Numbered from the stretch's first letter, positions 1-7,035 are shown. The stretch: DNA of 7,789 bases from Propionibacteriaceae bacterium (GCA_003153855.1 PMBM01000021.1:1-7789); one strand, 5' to 3'. Made by a program: numbers and translations. The notes: generated from the sequence alone by a model not told the origin.

Positions 1-476
1 CCGTTCATCGTCATCGAGACGCTCATCGAGTCGAGCGGGATGCCCTCGAACAGCTGACGCATGTCGAGGATCGAGTCCACGGCCACGCCGGCCATGCCGA
101 CGTCGCCGGTCACGCGCGGGTGGTCGGAGTCGTACCCGCGGTGCGTCGCGAGGTCGAACGCGATCGAGAGGCCCTTCTGGCCGGCCGCGAGGTTGCGGCG
201 GTAGAAGGCGTTGGACTCCTCAGCGGTGGAGAAGCCCGCGTACTGCCGGATCGTCCAGGGCTGGTTCACGTACATGGTCGCGTACGGACCGCGCAGGAAC
301 GGCGGGATGCCGGGGTAGGTCTCCAGGAAGTCGACACCCTTGAGGTCGGCGTCCGTGAAGACGGGCGGTACGGCGATGTGCTCGGGGGTCTCCCACAGTG
401 CTGCGCCGGTGTCGACCGTGTCAGCAGCCGGTACGGCCGTGCCCAGGTCGATGCTGTCGAATGTCGGGAAACTCAC
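1..476 (-). CDS. mutB: Methylmalonyl-CoA mutase large (catalytic) subunit, N-terminal part
   Basis: This is the catalytic subunit of the cobalamin-dependent mutase that interconverts (R)-methylmalonyl-CoA and succinyl-CoA in the cytoplasm. Only the first 158 codons are present; the family is about 730 residues and the gene leaves the left edge. The start is GTG at 476-474, inside the overlap GTGA with the mutA stop, with a G-rich stretch (GGGGG) a few bases upstream, so translation is probably coupled to mutA. Residues 65-83 include the family hallmark [11 protein letters not shown] (73-83), which forms part of the CoA/substrate channel. Y79 aligns with the active-site Tyr89 of the Propionibacterium shermanii enzyme. 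Further conserved blocks are [32 protein letters not shown] and VSMTMNG. At the position of P. shermanii Arg82 this protein has Gln72 (YVNQPW); from memory this variant is common in actinobacterial enzymes and not a defect. The B12-binding domain lies outside the window. Confidence 0.97.
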   Translation of the reverse strand, partial: MSFPTFDSIDLGTAVPAADTVDTGAALWETPEHIAVPPVFTDADLKGVDFLETYPGIPPFLRGPYATMYVNQPWTIRQYAGFSTAEESNAFYRRNLAAGQKGLSIAFDLATHRGYDSDHPRVTGDVGMAGVAVDSILDMRQLFEGIPLDSMSVSMTMN

Positions 477-2332
477 TTCGCAACCCCCAGTCGGTCGAGC
501 GTGTCGGAGAGGAAGGCGGCGACATCCATGCCGTCGTACACCTCGCCGTCGATGACGGTGTCCACGCCTTCGGACCCCGTCTCGGTCTTGCGACCGGCGA
601 TCCACACGTAGGCGGTGCCGGACTTCTTGAGTGCGGTAGCGACCTCGATGGCCTGCGTGGCGTACACCTTCGCGGACGAGCAGAGGATCACTGTGTTGAC
701 CCCTGCGGCTGCGACCGCGGCGACAACCTCGTCCGTGGTGCCACCCTCGCTGGTCGGGTGCGCGAGGCCGGCCACGAGCAGCACGTTCGACGTGAACTGC
801 TCGCGGGGTCCGAAGTCGCGGCGTTCGCCGAGGCAGGCGAGGAAGACACCAGGCTGGCTCGCCGTGAGGCGGGTCTGCGTCGAGACGCGGTCGCGGAGGG
901 CCTCGAAGATCTGCGAGTCCCGCAGCGGCTTCAGGCCGGCGGGTTCGGAGACGGTCGGGCGGACCGTGAGGTTCTCGATCGGCTCCTCGTGCTCCGGCGG
1001 GAACATGCTCACTCCCGTGACCGGCTGCTTGCGCGAGGCGAGCCGCTTGCGACGCTCGGTGAGGGTCGCGGTGATCTGCGAGGCGATCGTGCCGGCGGCG
1101 AGTGCCGCAGCCATCCCGCCTGCAGCCTCGATCTCCTGGACACGTACCCAGGCGGCCTTGGCCACGTCGTCGGTGAGCGTCTCCACGTACCAGGAGCCGC
1201 CTGCCGGGTCCTCGACCCGGCCGAGGTTGGACTCCTCGGCGGCGACGAGCTGGATGTTGCGGGCCATGCGGCGCGAGAAGGGGGTCGGCAGGCCCTGGGC
1301 TGTGTCGAAGGGGAGGGTCGTGACGGACTCGGCCCCGCCGACACCCGCCGCGAAGTTCGCGATCGTGCCGCGGAGCAGGTTCACCCACGGGTCGTCGCGG
1401 GTGATCATTCGCCACGAGGTGACGGCGTGCTGTGTCGCACCGCGCTTCTCGATCGGTACGTCCAGAACCTCGCCGACCCGCGACCACAGGCGCCGCAGCG
1501 CACGCAGGCGGGCGATGCCGAGGAACTGGTCGGCGTTCACGGTCACGCGGAAGTCGATGGCGTCGAAGGCGTCGGCTGCGCTGACGCCGGCAGCGGCCAG
1601 CGCGCGTACGTACTCGATGCCGGTGGCGACCGCGTAGGCGAGCTGGTCGACGTCGCCCGCGCCCGCATCGTCGTACACGCGGACGTCCACGACGATCGGC
1701 TTGACGGCTGCCAGGTGAGTGGTCTTCGCGACGTACGAGGCGAGGATGCCGAGGTCGGGGGTCGTGCCGTGCAGAGCGGCGCGGCCGAGCGGGTCGATGC
1801 CGAGGTTGCCTGCGACCGCAACACCTTCGCCCCACCAGGCGAGCAGCGCGTCAGCGGCAGCGGCCTGGTCGGAGGTCGACGAGACGGCGACGGGTGCGAG
1901 GTTGGCGATGACACCGGCGAGTACGGCGGAGACGTCGCCGGCGGCGATGCCACCCTCACCCACGCGGAGCCAGATCGACGTACCGCCGACGCGAAGGTCC
2001 TCAAGCACTGCGGCGTTGGTCGCCGCGACAGAGGGGTCCTCGTGCAGCTGCCGTACGTCCCAGGCGAGCGCCTCGCCGTGCTTCACGGTCGTGCCACGCG
2101 TGTACGGGCTGGAGCCGGGAACGCCCAGCGCCGGACCGTCGGACTCGGTGTAGAGGGGCTCGATGACGAGCCCGTCGACCGTCGTCGTACGAAGCCGTGC
2201 CATGGCCTTGTCGATGGTCAGCTCTGTGCCTGGCGGGCGCCTCCGGTTGAGGACCTTGAGAACTTCGTTGTCCCACTGCTCACGGGTGGGAGTTGCGAAG
2301 TCGCCGGCCAAGACGGTTGTGGTGTCAGTCAT
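473..2332 (-). CDS. mutA: Methylmalonyl-CoA mutase small (non-catalytic) subunit
   Basis: This is the 619-residue partner of MutB in the heterodimeric mutase; it stabilises the complex but has no active site of its own. Residues about 20-470 form the mutase TIM-barrel-like domain. Recognisable blocks are [21 protein letters not shown] (42-62), WDVRQLHED (91-99), [18 protein letters not shown] (266-283) and [14 protein letters not shown] (374-387). Residues about 490-619 form the C-terminal cobalamin-domain fold, but the DxHxxG motif that ligates cobalt is absent (the matching region reads LGERRDFGP), as is normal for small subunits. The start is ATG at 2332-2330, chosen because AGGAG lies 8 bases upstream and the protein then begins [12 protein letters not shown]. 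The frame stays open to 2617, but that extension would run into the divergent dehydrogenase and shows no family similarity. The stop overlaps the mutB start by four bases, so the two are one operon. Confidence 0.97.
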   Translation of the reverse strand: MTDTTTVLAGDFATPTREQWDNEVLKVLNRRRPPGTELTIDKAMARLRTTTVDGLVIEPLYTESDGPALGVPGSSPYTRGTTVKHGEALAWDVRQLHEDPSVAATNAAVLEDLRVGGTSIWLRVGEGGIAAGDVSAVLAGVIANLAPVAVSSTSDQAAAADALLAWWGEGVAVAGNLGIDPLGRAALHGTTPDLGILASYVAKTTHLAAVKPIVVDVRVYDDAGAGDVDQLAYAVATGIEYVRALAAAGVSAADAFDAIDFRVTVNADQFLGIARLRALRRLWSRVGEVLDVPIEKRGATQHAVTSWRMITRDDPWVNLLRGTIANFAAGVGGAESVTTLPFDTAQGLPTPFSRRMARNIQLVAAEESNLGRVEDPAGGSWYVETLTDDVAKAAWVRVQEIEAAGGMAAALAAGTIASQITATLTERRKRLASRKQPVTGVSMFPPEHEEPIENLTVRPTVSEPAGLKPLRDSQIFEALRDRVSTQTRLTASQPGVFLACLGERRDFGPREQFTSNVLLVAGLAHPTSEGGTTDEVVAAVAAAGVNTVILCSSAKVYATQAIEVATALKKSGTAYVWIAGRKTETGSEGVDTVIDGEVYDGMDVAAFLSDTLDRLGVAK

Positions 2333-2477
2333 CGGCTGCTCCTGATGTGTTGGGCCTCGGCGGGTTCTCCACCGTCCAGCCATCGGCAGCAGCCTATCGG
2401 GCCAGCTTCGGTTGAGAACTAGGGGGTCGGGGGCCCTGGGAGGAACTAGAGTCACCGCCATCGGAAAGGGGTTTCCC
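2333..2477. promoter_or_regulatory. Divergent promoter region between mutA and the dehydrogenase
   Basis: These 145 bp separate two divergently transcribed genes and must carry the promoter of each. On the plus strand TAGAGT at 2447-2452 is a possible -10 box for the dehydrogenase, although no good -35 lies 16-18 bases upstream. On the minus strand TAGGCT (2396-2391) is a possible -10 for mutA, again without a clear -35. GAACTAG occurs twice, at 2416-2422 and 2443-2449, 27 bp apart, and could be paired sites for a regulator or chance. A G-rich run with a C-rich block fills 2423-2440. The individual boxes are weak; only the divergent arrangement is secure. Confidence 0.45.
2463..2476 (+). promoter_or_regulatory. 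Ribosome binding site in a small hairpin before the dehydrogenase start
   Basis: GGAAA-GGGG-TTTCC is a perfect 5-bp inverted repeat with a four-base loop that ends two bases before the ATG at 2478. The GGAAAGGGG part is the best ribosome binding site for this gene and supports the chosen start. In RNA the G-rich core would sit in the loop, with flanking purines paired, which might dampen initiation. The stem is short and AU-rich, so the effect is speculative. Confidence 0.4.
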
Positions 2478-3521
2478 ATGAATGTGCCGGCGAGCATGCG
2501 GGCGGGAGTTCTGTACGGGGTGCGCGACTTGCGGGCCGAGCAGGTGCCCGTACCGACGGCCGGCCCTGAGGACGTACTCGTGCAGGTCACGACCAACGGG
2601 CTGTGCGGCTCGGACATCCACTTCTACAAGGAGGGGAAGCTCGGGCCGTTCGTGGTCGACCGTCCGTACATCCCCGGTCACGAGTGCTGCGGCGTCGTCG
2701 TCCAGGCGGCCGCCGTCGGTGGCCCGGCGGTCGGGACCCGCGTCGCGATCGAGCCCGGCATCCCGTGCCGCAGGTGCACGCTGTGCACGTCGGGGCGGTA
2801 CAACCTGTGCCCCGACGTCGTCTTCATGTCGGCGCCGCCGGTCAACGGCACGTTCGCGGAGTACGCAGTCGTACCGGCCGACTTCGCCCACGTACTGCCC
2901 GACTCGGTCGATGACGAGTCCGGCGCGTTCGTGGAACCGTTGGCCGTGGGAGTTCAGGCGGTGACGAGGAGCGGGCTGGTGGCGGCGTCCACGGTGGCCG
3001 TCATCGGGGCCGGACCCATCGGACTGGTGACCATGCTCGTGGCGCGAGCGTTCGGTGCGGCCAGGGTCATCCTCATCGACGGTCTGGCCAGCCGCTTGAC
3101 GCTTGCTGCCGAGCTTGGAGCGGACGCCACGATCAACTTCCGCGACGAGAACCCCGAAGTGCGCATCGCCGAGCTGACCGGTGGGGGCGCCGACTTCGTG
3201 TTCGATGCGAGCGGCTCGGCGGCGGGGAGTGCGTCCACGCCCGGCCTTGCCGCACGCGGCGGCTCGGTGACGTTCATCGGCTGGCCCGAGACCGCCACGT
3301 TCCCGTTCCCGGTCGAGACGATCCTCGAGAAGGAGCTGGACGTCCACGGCACCAACCGATACGCGAACGCGTTCCCCCGAGCGATCGCCCTGCTGGCTGC
3401 GGGAAAGCTCGACATCCACCGGCTCGTCTCCCAGCGCTTCACCCTCGACGACGTCGCCGAGGCCTTCCGCTTCGCCGCCGACAACCCGGCCGAGACGATG
3501 AAGGTGATGGTCCGCGCGTAG
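2478..3521 (+). CDS. Zinc-dependent MDR dehydrogenase, sorbitol/xylitol (L-iditol 2-) dehydrogenase-like
   Basis: This is a 347-residue cytoplasmic medium-chain dehydrogenase that probably oxidises a polyol at C2 with NAD+. The GroES-like catalytic domain carries the catalytic zinc ligands in CGSDIHFY (C43), PGHE (H68, E69) and the VEPLAVG segment (E153). Four cysteines at 97, 100, 103 and 111 match the structural-zinc lobe. AIEPGIPC, RYNLCPD and VEPLAVG are typical of the sorbitol/xylitol dehydrogenase branch rather than of ethanol dehydrogenases. The Rossmann fold has GAGPIG at 177-182, and Asp201 at the end of the second strand (VILID) indicates NAD+ preference over NADP+. The start at 2478 follows GGAAAGGGG; the frame is open upstream to 2412, but those 22 residues are not family-like. 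M7 (2496) is a weaker alternative start. It is divergent from mutA with no obvious metabolic link to it, and threonine or other sugar-alcohol substrates cannot be excluded. Confidence 0.9.
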   Translation: MNVPASMRAGVLYGVRDLRAEQVPVPTAGPEDVLVQVTTNGLCGSDIHFYKEGKLGPFVVDRPYIPGHECCGVVVQAAAVGGPAVGTRVAIEPGIPCRRCTLCTSGRYNLCPDVVFMSAPPVNGTFAEYAVVPADFAHVLPDSVDDESGAFVEPLAVGVQAVTRSGLVAASTVAVIGAGPIGLVTMLVARAFGAARVILIDGLASRLTLAAELGADATINFRDENPEVRIAELTGGGADFVFDASGSAAGSASTPGLAARGGSVTFIGWPETATFPFPVETILEKELDVHGTNRYANAFPRAIALLAAGKLDIHRLVSQRFTLDDVAEAFRFAADNPAETMKVMVRA

Positions 3522-3532
3522 GCCCTGACTGT

Positions 3533-3547
3533 CGGACCGAGAGTCCG
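3533..3547 (+). terminator. Weak hairpin after the dehydrogenase
   Basis: CGGAC-CGAGA-GTCCG is a 5-bp inverted repeat starting 12 bases after the dehydrogenase stop. No T-run follows. It could help end the plus-strand transcript together with the larger inverted repeat that starts at 3554, but on its own it is marginal. Confidence 0.3.
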
Positions 3548-3553
3548 CAGGCT

Positions 3554-3632
3554 TCGTACATTCAGCGGCAGCCACGCGCTCAGTGATGCCACAAAGCGAT
3601 CGCCGAGCCACTATGTGCCACTGAACGTACGA
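3554..3632. repeat. 79-bp element bounded by 17-bp inverted repeats
   Basis: TCGTACATTCAGCGGCA at 3554-3570 is matched by TGCCACTGAACGTACGA at 3616-3632. Fifteen of 17 positions are complementary. The other two are A-C mismatches in a plus-strand RNA but G-U wobbles in a minus-strand RNA, so the minus transcript could pair along all 17 positions. The 45-base interior holds a nested GCTC/GAGC pair (3578-3581 with 3605-3608) and the palindrome GCGATCGC (3596-3603). It lies between the convergent dehydrogenase and the decayed membrane-protein gene, so a two-way terminator or a small non-autonomous mobile element are both possible. No flanking target duplication was seen. Confidence 0.55.
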
Positions 3633-3650
3633 GACGGTGGGTGTTTGGGT

Positions 3651-4091
3651 TCACGAGGTCGCCTCGCTTCTCCTCCTCTTGTGACGAATGGCATCTGCCA
3701 AGAAGCTCGGCAGGCCTGTTGACCCGATGACGGCGATGGGGAGGAACACGGCCAGGAATCCGAGAGCAGTCAGCACGCCGCTAACGCCGTGACATCACGG
3801 CAACGGGGGCGATTGCATCCAAGGGCGTCGGGACGTACGCGCGGAATGACTCGTGCCGACGTCGCTACCGTCCCATGCGAGCTAGGTGCCCTCGAGCGTC
3901 ACGGACCCGTCTGCTGCTGTGAAGGTGCCGACCCGGCTGACGGTTCCATTTGCGCTCCGGTCCCATGGGGTGACGACGTAGGTCCCGTGGACCCCGCCAC
4001 CGCCGGCGACGACCATTCCCTTGTACAGATCGACCATCAAGAACAGGGACGCGTCTATCGCGACAAGGGTCAGCAGGACATACAGGTCCAC
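3651..4091 (-). pseudogene. Decayed small membrane protein with two transmembrane helices
   Basis: I read this as a broken gene of about 145 codons. A GTG at 4091-4089 opens 69 codons with a hydrophobic helix (VLLTLVAIDASLFLMVDLY), followed by a beta-rich exterior segment (GTYVVTPWD ... VGTFTAADGSVTLEGT), then TAG at 3884-3882. The same frame continues as LAWDGSDVGTS. A neighbouring frame then carries FRAYVPTPLDAIAPVAVMS (3846-3790). The first frame resumes from about 3788 with a second hydrophobic helix (VLTALGFLAVFLPIAVIG), a basic tail (RHKRRR) and a TGA at 3653-3651. One nonsense codon plus two compensating single-base shifts would explain it. The helix-exterior domain-helix plan, with GTYxx and GTFTAADG strands, resembles small actinobacterial membrane proteins I cannot name. 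A real 69-residue truncated protein, or chance open frames in GC-rich DNA, are alternatives. Confidence 0.4.
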
Positions 4092-4274
4092 TCGACGGCA
4101 GCCGCCCTCCCGATGGGCCTCACCTTCGATGTCGACTCATCGGAGTCCGCGTCGACCCCCGCACTCCCTCACCGCCAGAGTGGACTTCGCTCACCACACC
4201 AATACTCCTTCGCGGAGGGGCCACTGTCGCAGCACCCCGGCTCAGGAAGCAGCCTCGCCGATGTGGCTCAGCGG

Positions 4275-4376
4275 GGTTTGTGGTCGTTTTGGGAAAGGCC
4301 AGGAGGAGCGAAATCCGTTCGACCCGGTTTGTGGTCGTTACGAGCCTCGAAATGGGCCTCAGAACGACAGCAAACG
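4275..4376. repeat. Two perfect 14-bp direct repeats 51 bp apart, plus a degenerate inverted copy
   Basis: GGTTTGTGGTCGTT occurs at 4275-4288 and again at 4326-4339, identical at all 14 positions, 51 bp start to start. At 4363-4376 AACGACAGCAAACG matches the reverse complement (AACGACCACAAACC) at 11 of 14 positions. The second and third copies can therefore pair as an imperfect hairpin over 4326-4376, reinforced by GAGCC and GGCCTC nearer the loop. The intervening sequence differs between units, so this is not a simple tandem duplication or a CRISPR array. A dispersed intergenic repeat family, a protein-binding array or phage-derived debris are possible. Confidence 0.7.
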
Positions 4377-4387
4377 CGGTTGAACCG

Positions 4388-4411
4388 GCCGGGGGCGCGT
4401 TGACCCCCGGC
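4388..4411 (-). terminator. Strong hairpin downstream of the efflux gene
   Basis: GCCGGGGG at 4388-4395 and CCCCCGGC at 4404-4411 form a perfect 8-bp, all-GC stem around an 8-base loop. It begins 23 bases past the stop codon of the efflux transporter, in the usual place for an intrinsic terminator. There is no T-run on either side, as is often the case in actinobacteria, so it might act with Rho or as a 3' end stabiliser. Confidence 0.65.
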
Positions 4412-4434
4412 ATAACGACGACGAACCTGGTTGA

Positions 4435-7035
4435 TCAGACGACAGGTGCGGGCTGTTCGACCGGATCGGGCTGGGCGTCCACGTCGGACCCGCCTTCCTC
4501 GTCGGAGCGCTTCGCCTTGGGCAGCGCCGCCAGTACAAGGAGGGCCAACAGGCAGGCGGCGCCGTACAGCAGGTACACCCCCTTGAACCCCACGCCCAAC
4601 GTCGACTGGAACGTCTGCTGGAGGGTCGGTCCTCGGGCGTCGATCTCGGCGAGGTAGTTGGTCAAGGCCTGCTGGAAGACGCCCGGCACGGCGGCCTTGA
4701 GCTCGGTCAGCTTCGTGATCGTGTCGGCCATCTCGTCGCGCGTCGACTGGAGCGTGGCCTTCGCGGTGGACAGGTCGGCGCGCGCCTTCGCCAGCTCCGT
4801 ACGTCCCGTCGCCAGACCGTCTCGACCCTTCGTCAGCGCCGCGAGCTGGCTCTGCAGGGCGGCCCGCTGGGTCGCGAGCTGGGCACGCTGGGTCTGGGCG
4901 GTGGACAGCTTCGCCTGCAAGGTGACCAGCTGTGCCGCCGCCGCGTCCCGCTTCGCCTGCAGTGCGTCGATGCCGGCTTGGAGCCCGGCGATCTGCCCGG
5001 CGAGCGATGGGTCGGGTACGGCCTGGAGCTGAGCGAGAGCGGCCTTCTGCTGGGCGAGTCCCTGGTCCATGCCCGCGATGGCCGACGTGACTCCTGCGAC
5101 GCCCGACTTCATGCCGGTGATGCCCTTGTCGATGCCCGTCAGGGCCGTGCCCATCTGGCTGATCCCGGTGTTCATCCCCGCGATCGCCTTGGTCATGTCG
5201 GCGAGCTGTGCGTCCATGTCCGCGAGCTTCGCCTCCATGGTCGCGATGCTGCTCGTCATGTCGGCGAGGGTCTTGTCGACGTCCGCCATCCCGGACGTGA
5301 GCCCGGTGATGCCCTGTGTCACGCCGTCCTGGATCTTCGTCACCGTGGCAGGCGTGTTCAGCTCGAACATCCTTGTGGCCACCGTCTTCGTACGGTCGGT
5401 GATGTTGGTGACATCGGCGGTCTTGAGGAGCTCGACGAGGTCGGCCGGGAGCGTGCCCGATCCCTGCAGCGACGAGACGTCCACCGTTGTCGTGGTGAGG
5501 TCGGGGATCGTGACGCCCGACAGCTTCGGCCCGATGTTCGGGTCGGCCTTCCACTTCGCGAACCGGTCGGTGAGCACCTGCGCGTACGGGAGGGCCGGCG
5601 TGGTGATCGTCGTGGGGAGCTGCGACATCAGCGCGTCCTGCATCCCCAGCCCCGCGTGGGCGATGAAGGCGACCATGACGGCCGGGGCCACGGTCGTACC
5701 GATGGAGCGCACCAACGACAGGCTCGCCAACGCCGACGAGGCCTCCTTCGCCGGCGTGCGCTCGAGCATCATGTAGTTCAGCGGCGAGCCGATGATGAAG
5801 CCGAGCCCGAGGCCGACGAGTGCCAGCGAGGCGAGCACGCTGAACATCGACGGGTGCGGCAGGACCCACCAGATGATGGCCGCCGCGGCGCCCGCGGACA
5901 CGAGGGCCCCGAAGCCCAGAACGACCTTGGGGCCGAACTTGTCCGTGAGCCGTCCCGACAAGGGAGCGCCGATGCCGGACGCCAGGCCCAGCGCGATGAC
6001 GAAGTAGCCGCCGCTGCCTGTAGGGATCCGTACGGCGTTCTCGCTGAGCTGCGGCACGAAGATGACGCCCATGAGGATGACGCCGCTCAGCGCGGAGAGC
6101 AGGAGCGTCATCCCGATGCCGCGGTCGGTGAAGTAGCCGAGGTTGAGTACAGGGTCCTTGGCGCGGCGCTCTGCGAGCACGAACATCGGCAGGGCGACCA
6201 GGAACCCGAGAAGGAACGGCCATACCGAGGTGCTCCGTACGCTCGTTCCCAGTGCGAAGAAGTCGAGGTTCTTCAGCCCGTACAGCAACGACAGGATCAT
6301 GGCGACGAGCAGCACGATCCCCAGGAAGTCGATCGGCTTGTTCTCACGCTCGGGACGGTTCGGGAGGAACGCCAGGCCTGCGATCACGATGGCGATCGCG
6401 ATCGGTACGTTGACGTAGAAGATCCACTGCCAGGCCGACTTGCCGGCGACGTCGAGGATGACGCTGCCTGCGGATGCGCCGAAGATGTTGGCGATCCCGT
6501 ACACGCCTCCCACAAGGCCCAACGCCATGCCGCGCTTCTCGCGCGGGACCTCGGTGCCGATCTCGGCGGTCGCGATCGGCAGGATGCCACCGCCGCCGAT
6601 CGCCTGGATCGCTCGGGCGCCGATCAGCATCGCGAAGCTGCCGGTGTCCTGCGACAGACCGCAGGCGAGGGAGCCGAGACCGAACAGTGCGATCGAGAGG
6701 AGGTAGACGGGCTTGCGGCCGATCCGGTCGGCCATCTTGCCCATGATCGGGATGCTCGCCGCGTACGCGAGCGTGTAGATCGTGATGAGCCAGATGCCGA
6801 GCGTGTCGGAGACCCCGAGGTCGTGCTGGATGATCGTACGAGCGGGCGTGACGATGCCGGTGTCGATGGCGCCCATGAAGATGCCGAGCAGGTAGAGCGT
6901 CAGGACGATGGCCCAGCGGCGGGCGGCCGTCGCCGTACGAGCTCCCGGGATCATGTCCGTGAGGACGGTCGACTCGACCTCAGGTGGCAGCTCGGACGCG
7001 CGACTGATCCTTTTCGGCGACTTCTCCGCAGCCAC
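4435..7035 (-). CDS. DHA2-family (EmrB/QacA-type) 14-helix drug efflux transporter with a large coiled-coil loop
   Basis: This 866-residue inner-membrane exporter probably works by proton antiport. Usual DHA2 proteins are about 450-550 residues. Fourteen hydrophobic helices fall at about 41-61, 79-98, 109-127, 134-155, 169-190, 203-224, 235-253, 270-288, 306-328, 341-360, 369-391, 397-417, 433-459 and 816-838. TM1 has the family Asp (AIDTGIV, D58). Motif A is GKMADRIGRKPV (99-110), and WQWIFYVNVPIAI (202-214) is the typical TM6 signature. Antiporter motif C in TM5 is degenerate (GIANIFGASAG, without the usual Gly-Pro). Residues about 460-815, in the exterior loop between TM13 and TM14, are a long insertion dominated by two heptad helices. 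The start is GTG at 7035-7033, with AAGGAG six bases upstream. The gene lies 67 bp after marR on the same strand, behind a palindrome that is probably the MarR operator. A cationic or lipophilic toxic substrate is likely but not identifiable. Confidence 0.94.
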   Translation of the reverse strand: MAAEKSPKRISRASELPPEVESTVLTDMIPGARTATAARRWAIVLTLYLLGIFMGAIDTGIVTPARTIIQHDLGVSDTLGIWLITIYTLAYAASIPIMGKMADRIGRKPVYLLSIALFGLGSLACGLSQDTGSFAMLIGARAIQAIGGGGILPIATAEIGTEVPREKRGMALGLVGGVYGIANIFGASAGSVILDVAGKSAWQWIFYVNVPIAIAIVIAGLAFLPNRPERENKPIDFLGIVLLVAMILSLLYGLKNLDFFALGTSVRSTSVWPFLLGFLVALPMFVLAERRAKDPVLNLGYFTDRGIGMTLLLSALSGVILMGVIFVPQLSENAVRIPTGSGGYFVIALGLASGIGAPLSGRLTDKFGPKVVLGFGALVSAGAAAAIIWWVLPHPSMFSVLASLALVGLGLGFIIGSPLNYMMLERTPAKEASSALASLSLVRSIGTTVAPAVMVAFIAHAGLGMQDALMSQLPTTITTPALPYAQVLTDRFAKWKADPNIGPKLSGVTIPDLTTTTVDVSSLQGSGTLPADLVELLKTADVTNITDRTKTVATRMFELNTPATVTKIQDGVTQGITGLTSGMADVDKTLADMTSSIATMEAKLADMDAQLADMTKAIAGMNTGISQMGTALTGIDKGITGMKSGVAGVTSAIAGMDQGLAQQKAALAQLQAVPDPSLAGQIAGLQAGIDALQAKRDAAAAQLVTLQAKLSTAQTQRAQLATQRAALQSQLAALTKGRDGLATGRTELAKARADLSTAKATLQSTRDEMADTITKLTELKAAVPGVFQQALTNYLAEIDARGPTLQQTFQSTLGVGFKGVYLLYGAACLLALLVLAALPKAKRSDEEGGSDVDAQPDPVEQPAPVV
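4591..5658 (-). other. Coiled-coil hairpin insertion in the TM13-TM14 loop of the transporter
   Basis: This segment encodes residues 460-815. After about 110 residues of mixed sequence, residues 572-670 carry thirteen consecutive heptads with hydrophobic residues at both core positions (for example V572/I576, M593/I597, M607/L611, M656/L660). Residues 671-677 (with P674 and P676) form a turn. Residues 678-779 are a second helix with Leu or Met every seven residues from L685 to L776 (L685, L692, L706, L720, L727, L734, L741, L748, L755, L762, M769, L776). P784 ends it. The arms are nearly equal in length, so an antiparallel hairpin projecting outside the membrane is the simplest model. The fold is inferred from pattern alone. 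Confidence 0.75.

Larger units (their letters stand above)
4092..4434. other. 343-bp gene-free stretch with repeats and a terminator
   Basis: No convincing coding frame was found on either strand: the open frames here lack ribosome binding sites and read as low-complexity Arg/Pro/Ser sequence. The left half (4092-4270) holds only a small CTCC-TTCGC-GGAG hairpin (4205-4217). The right half contains the 14-bp repeats at 4275-4376 and the hairpin at 4388-4411, each listed separately. The stretch lies downstream of the efflux gene and upstream of the decayed membrane-protein gene on the same strand. Confidence 0.5.

Noticed and set aside
398..2422. A 674-codon open frame on the plus strand opposite mutA
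   Set aside because: It is antisense to a clearly recognised mutA, is rich in Gly, Arg, Asp and Val without domains, and is the expected by-product of GC-rich codon bias.
2333..2617. A 95-residue N-terminal extension of MutA
   Set aside because: It would overlap the divergent dehydrogenase and shows no mutase similarity; the ATG at 2332 has a good ribosome binding site.
2394..3611. A 405-codon minus-strand frame opposite the dehydrogenase
   Set aside because: It is antisense to a gene with complete zinc and NAD motifs, and has no recognisable domain of its own.
3554..3632. An integron attC site
   Set aside because: Size and shape are superficially similar, but the conserved core sites (RYYYAAC and GTTRRRY) are not at the ends of the arms.
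4275..4376. A CRISPR array or integron site
   Set aside because: The 14-bp repeats are too short and only two are exact, with no third evenly spaced copy; no cas genes or integrase are present.
3789..4403. A 204-codon plus-strand frame in the gene-free stretch
   Set aside because: It has no ribosome binding site or domain, a low-complexity composition, and runs through the repeats and the pseudogene.
4268..6223. A 651-codon minus-strand frame overlapping the transporter
   Set aside because: It is an out-of-frame shadow of the transporter; its C-terminal NDHKP repeats are just the translation of the 14-bp DNA repeats.
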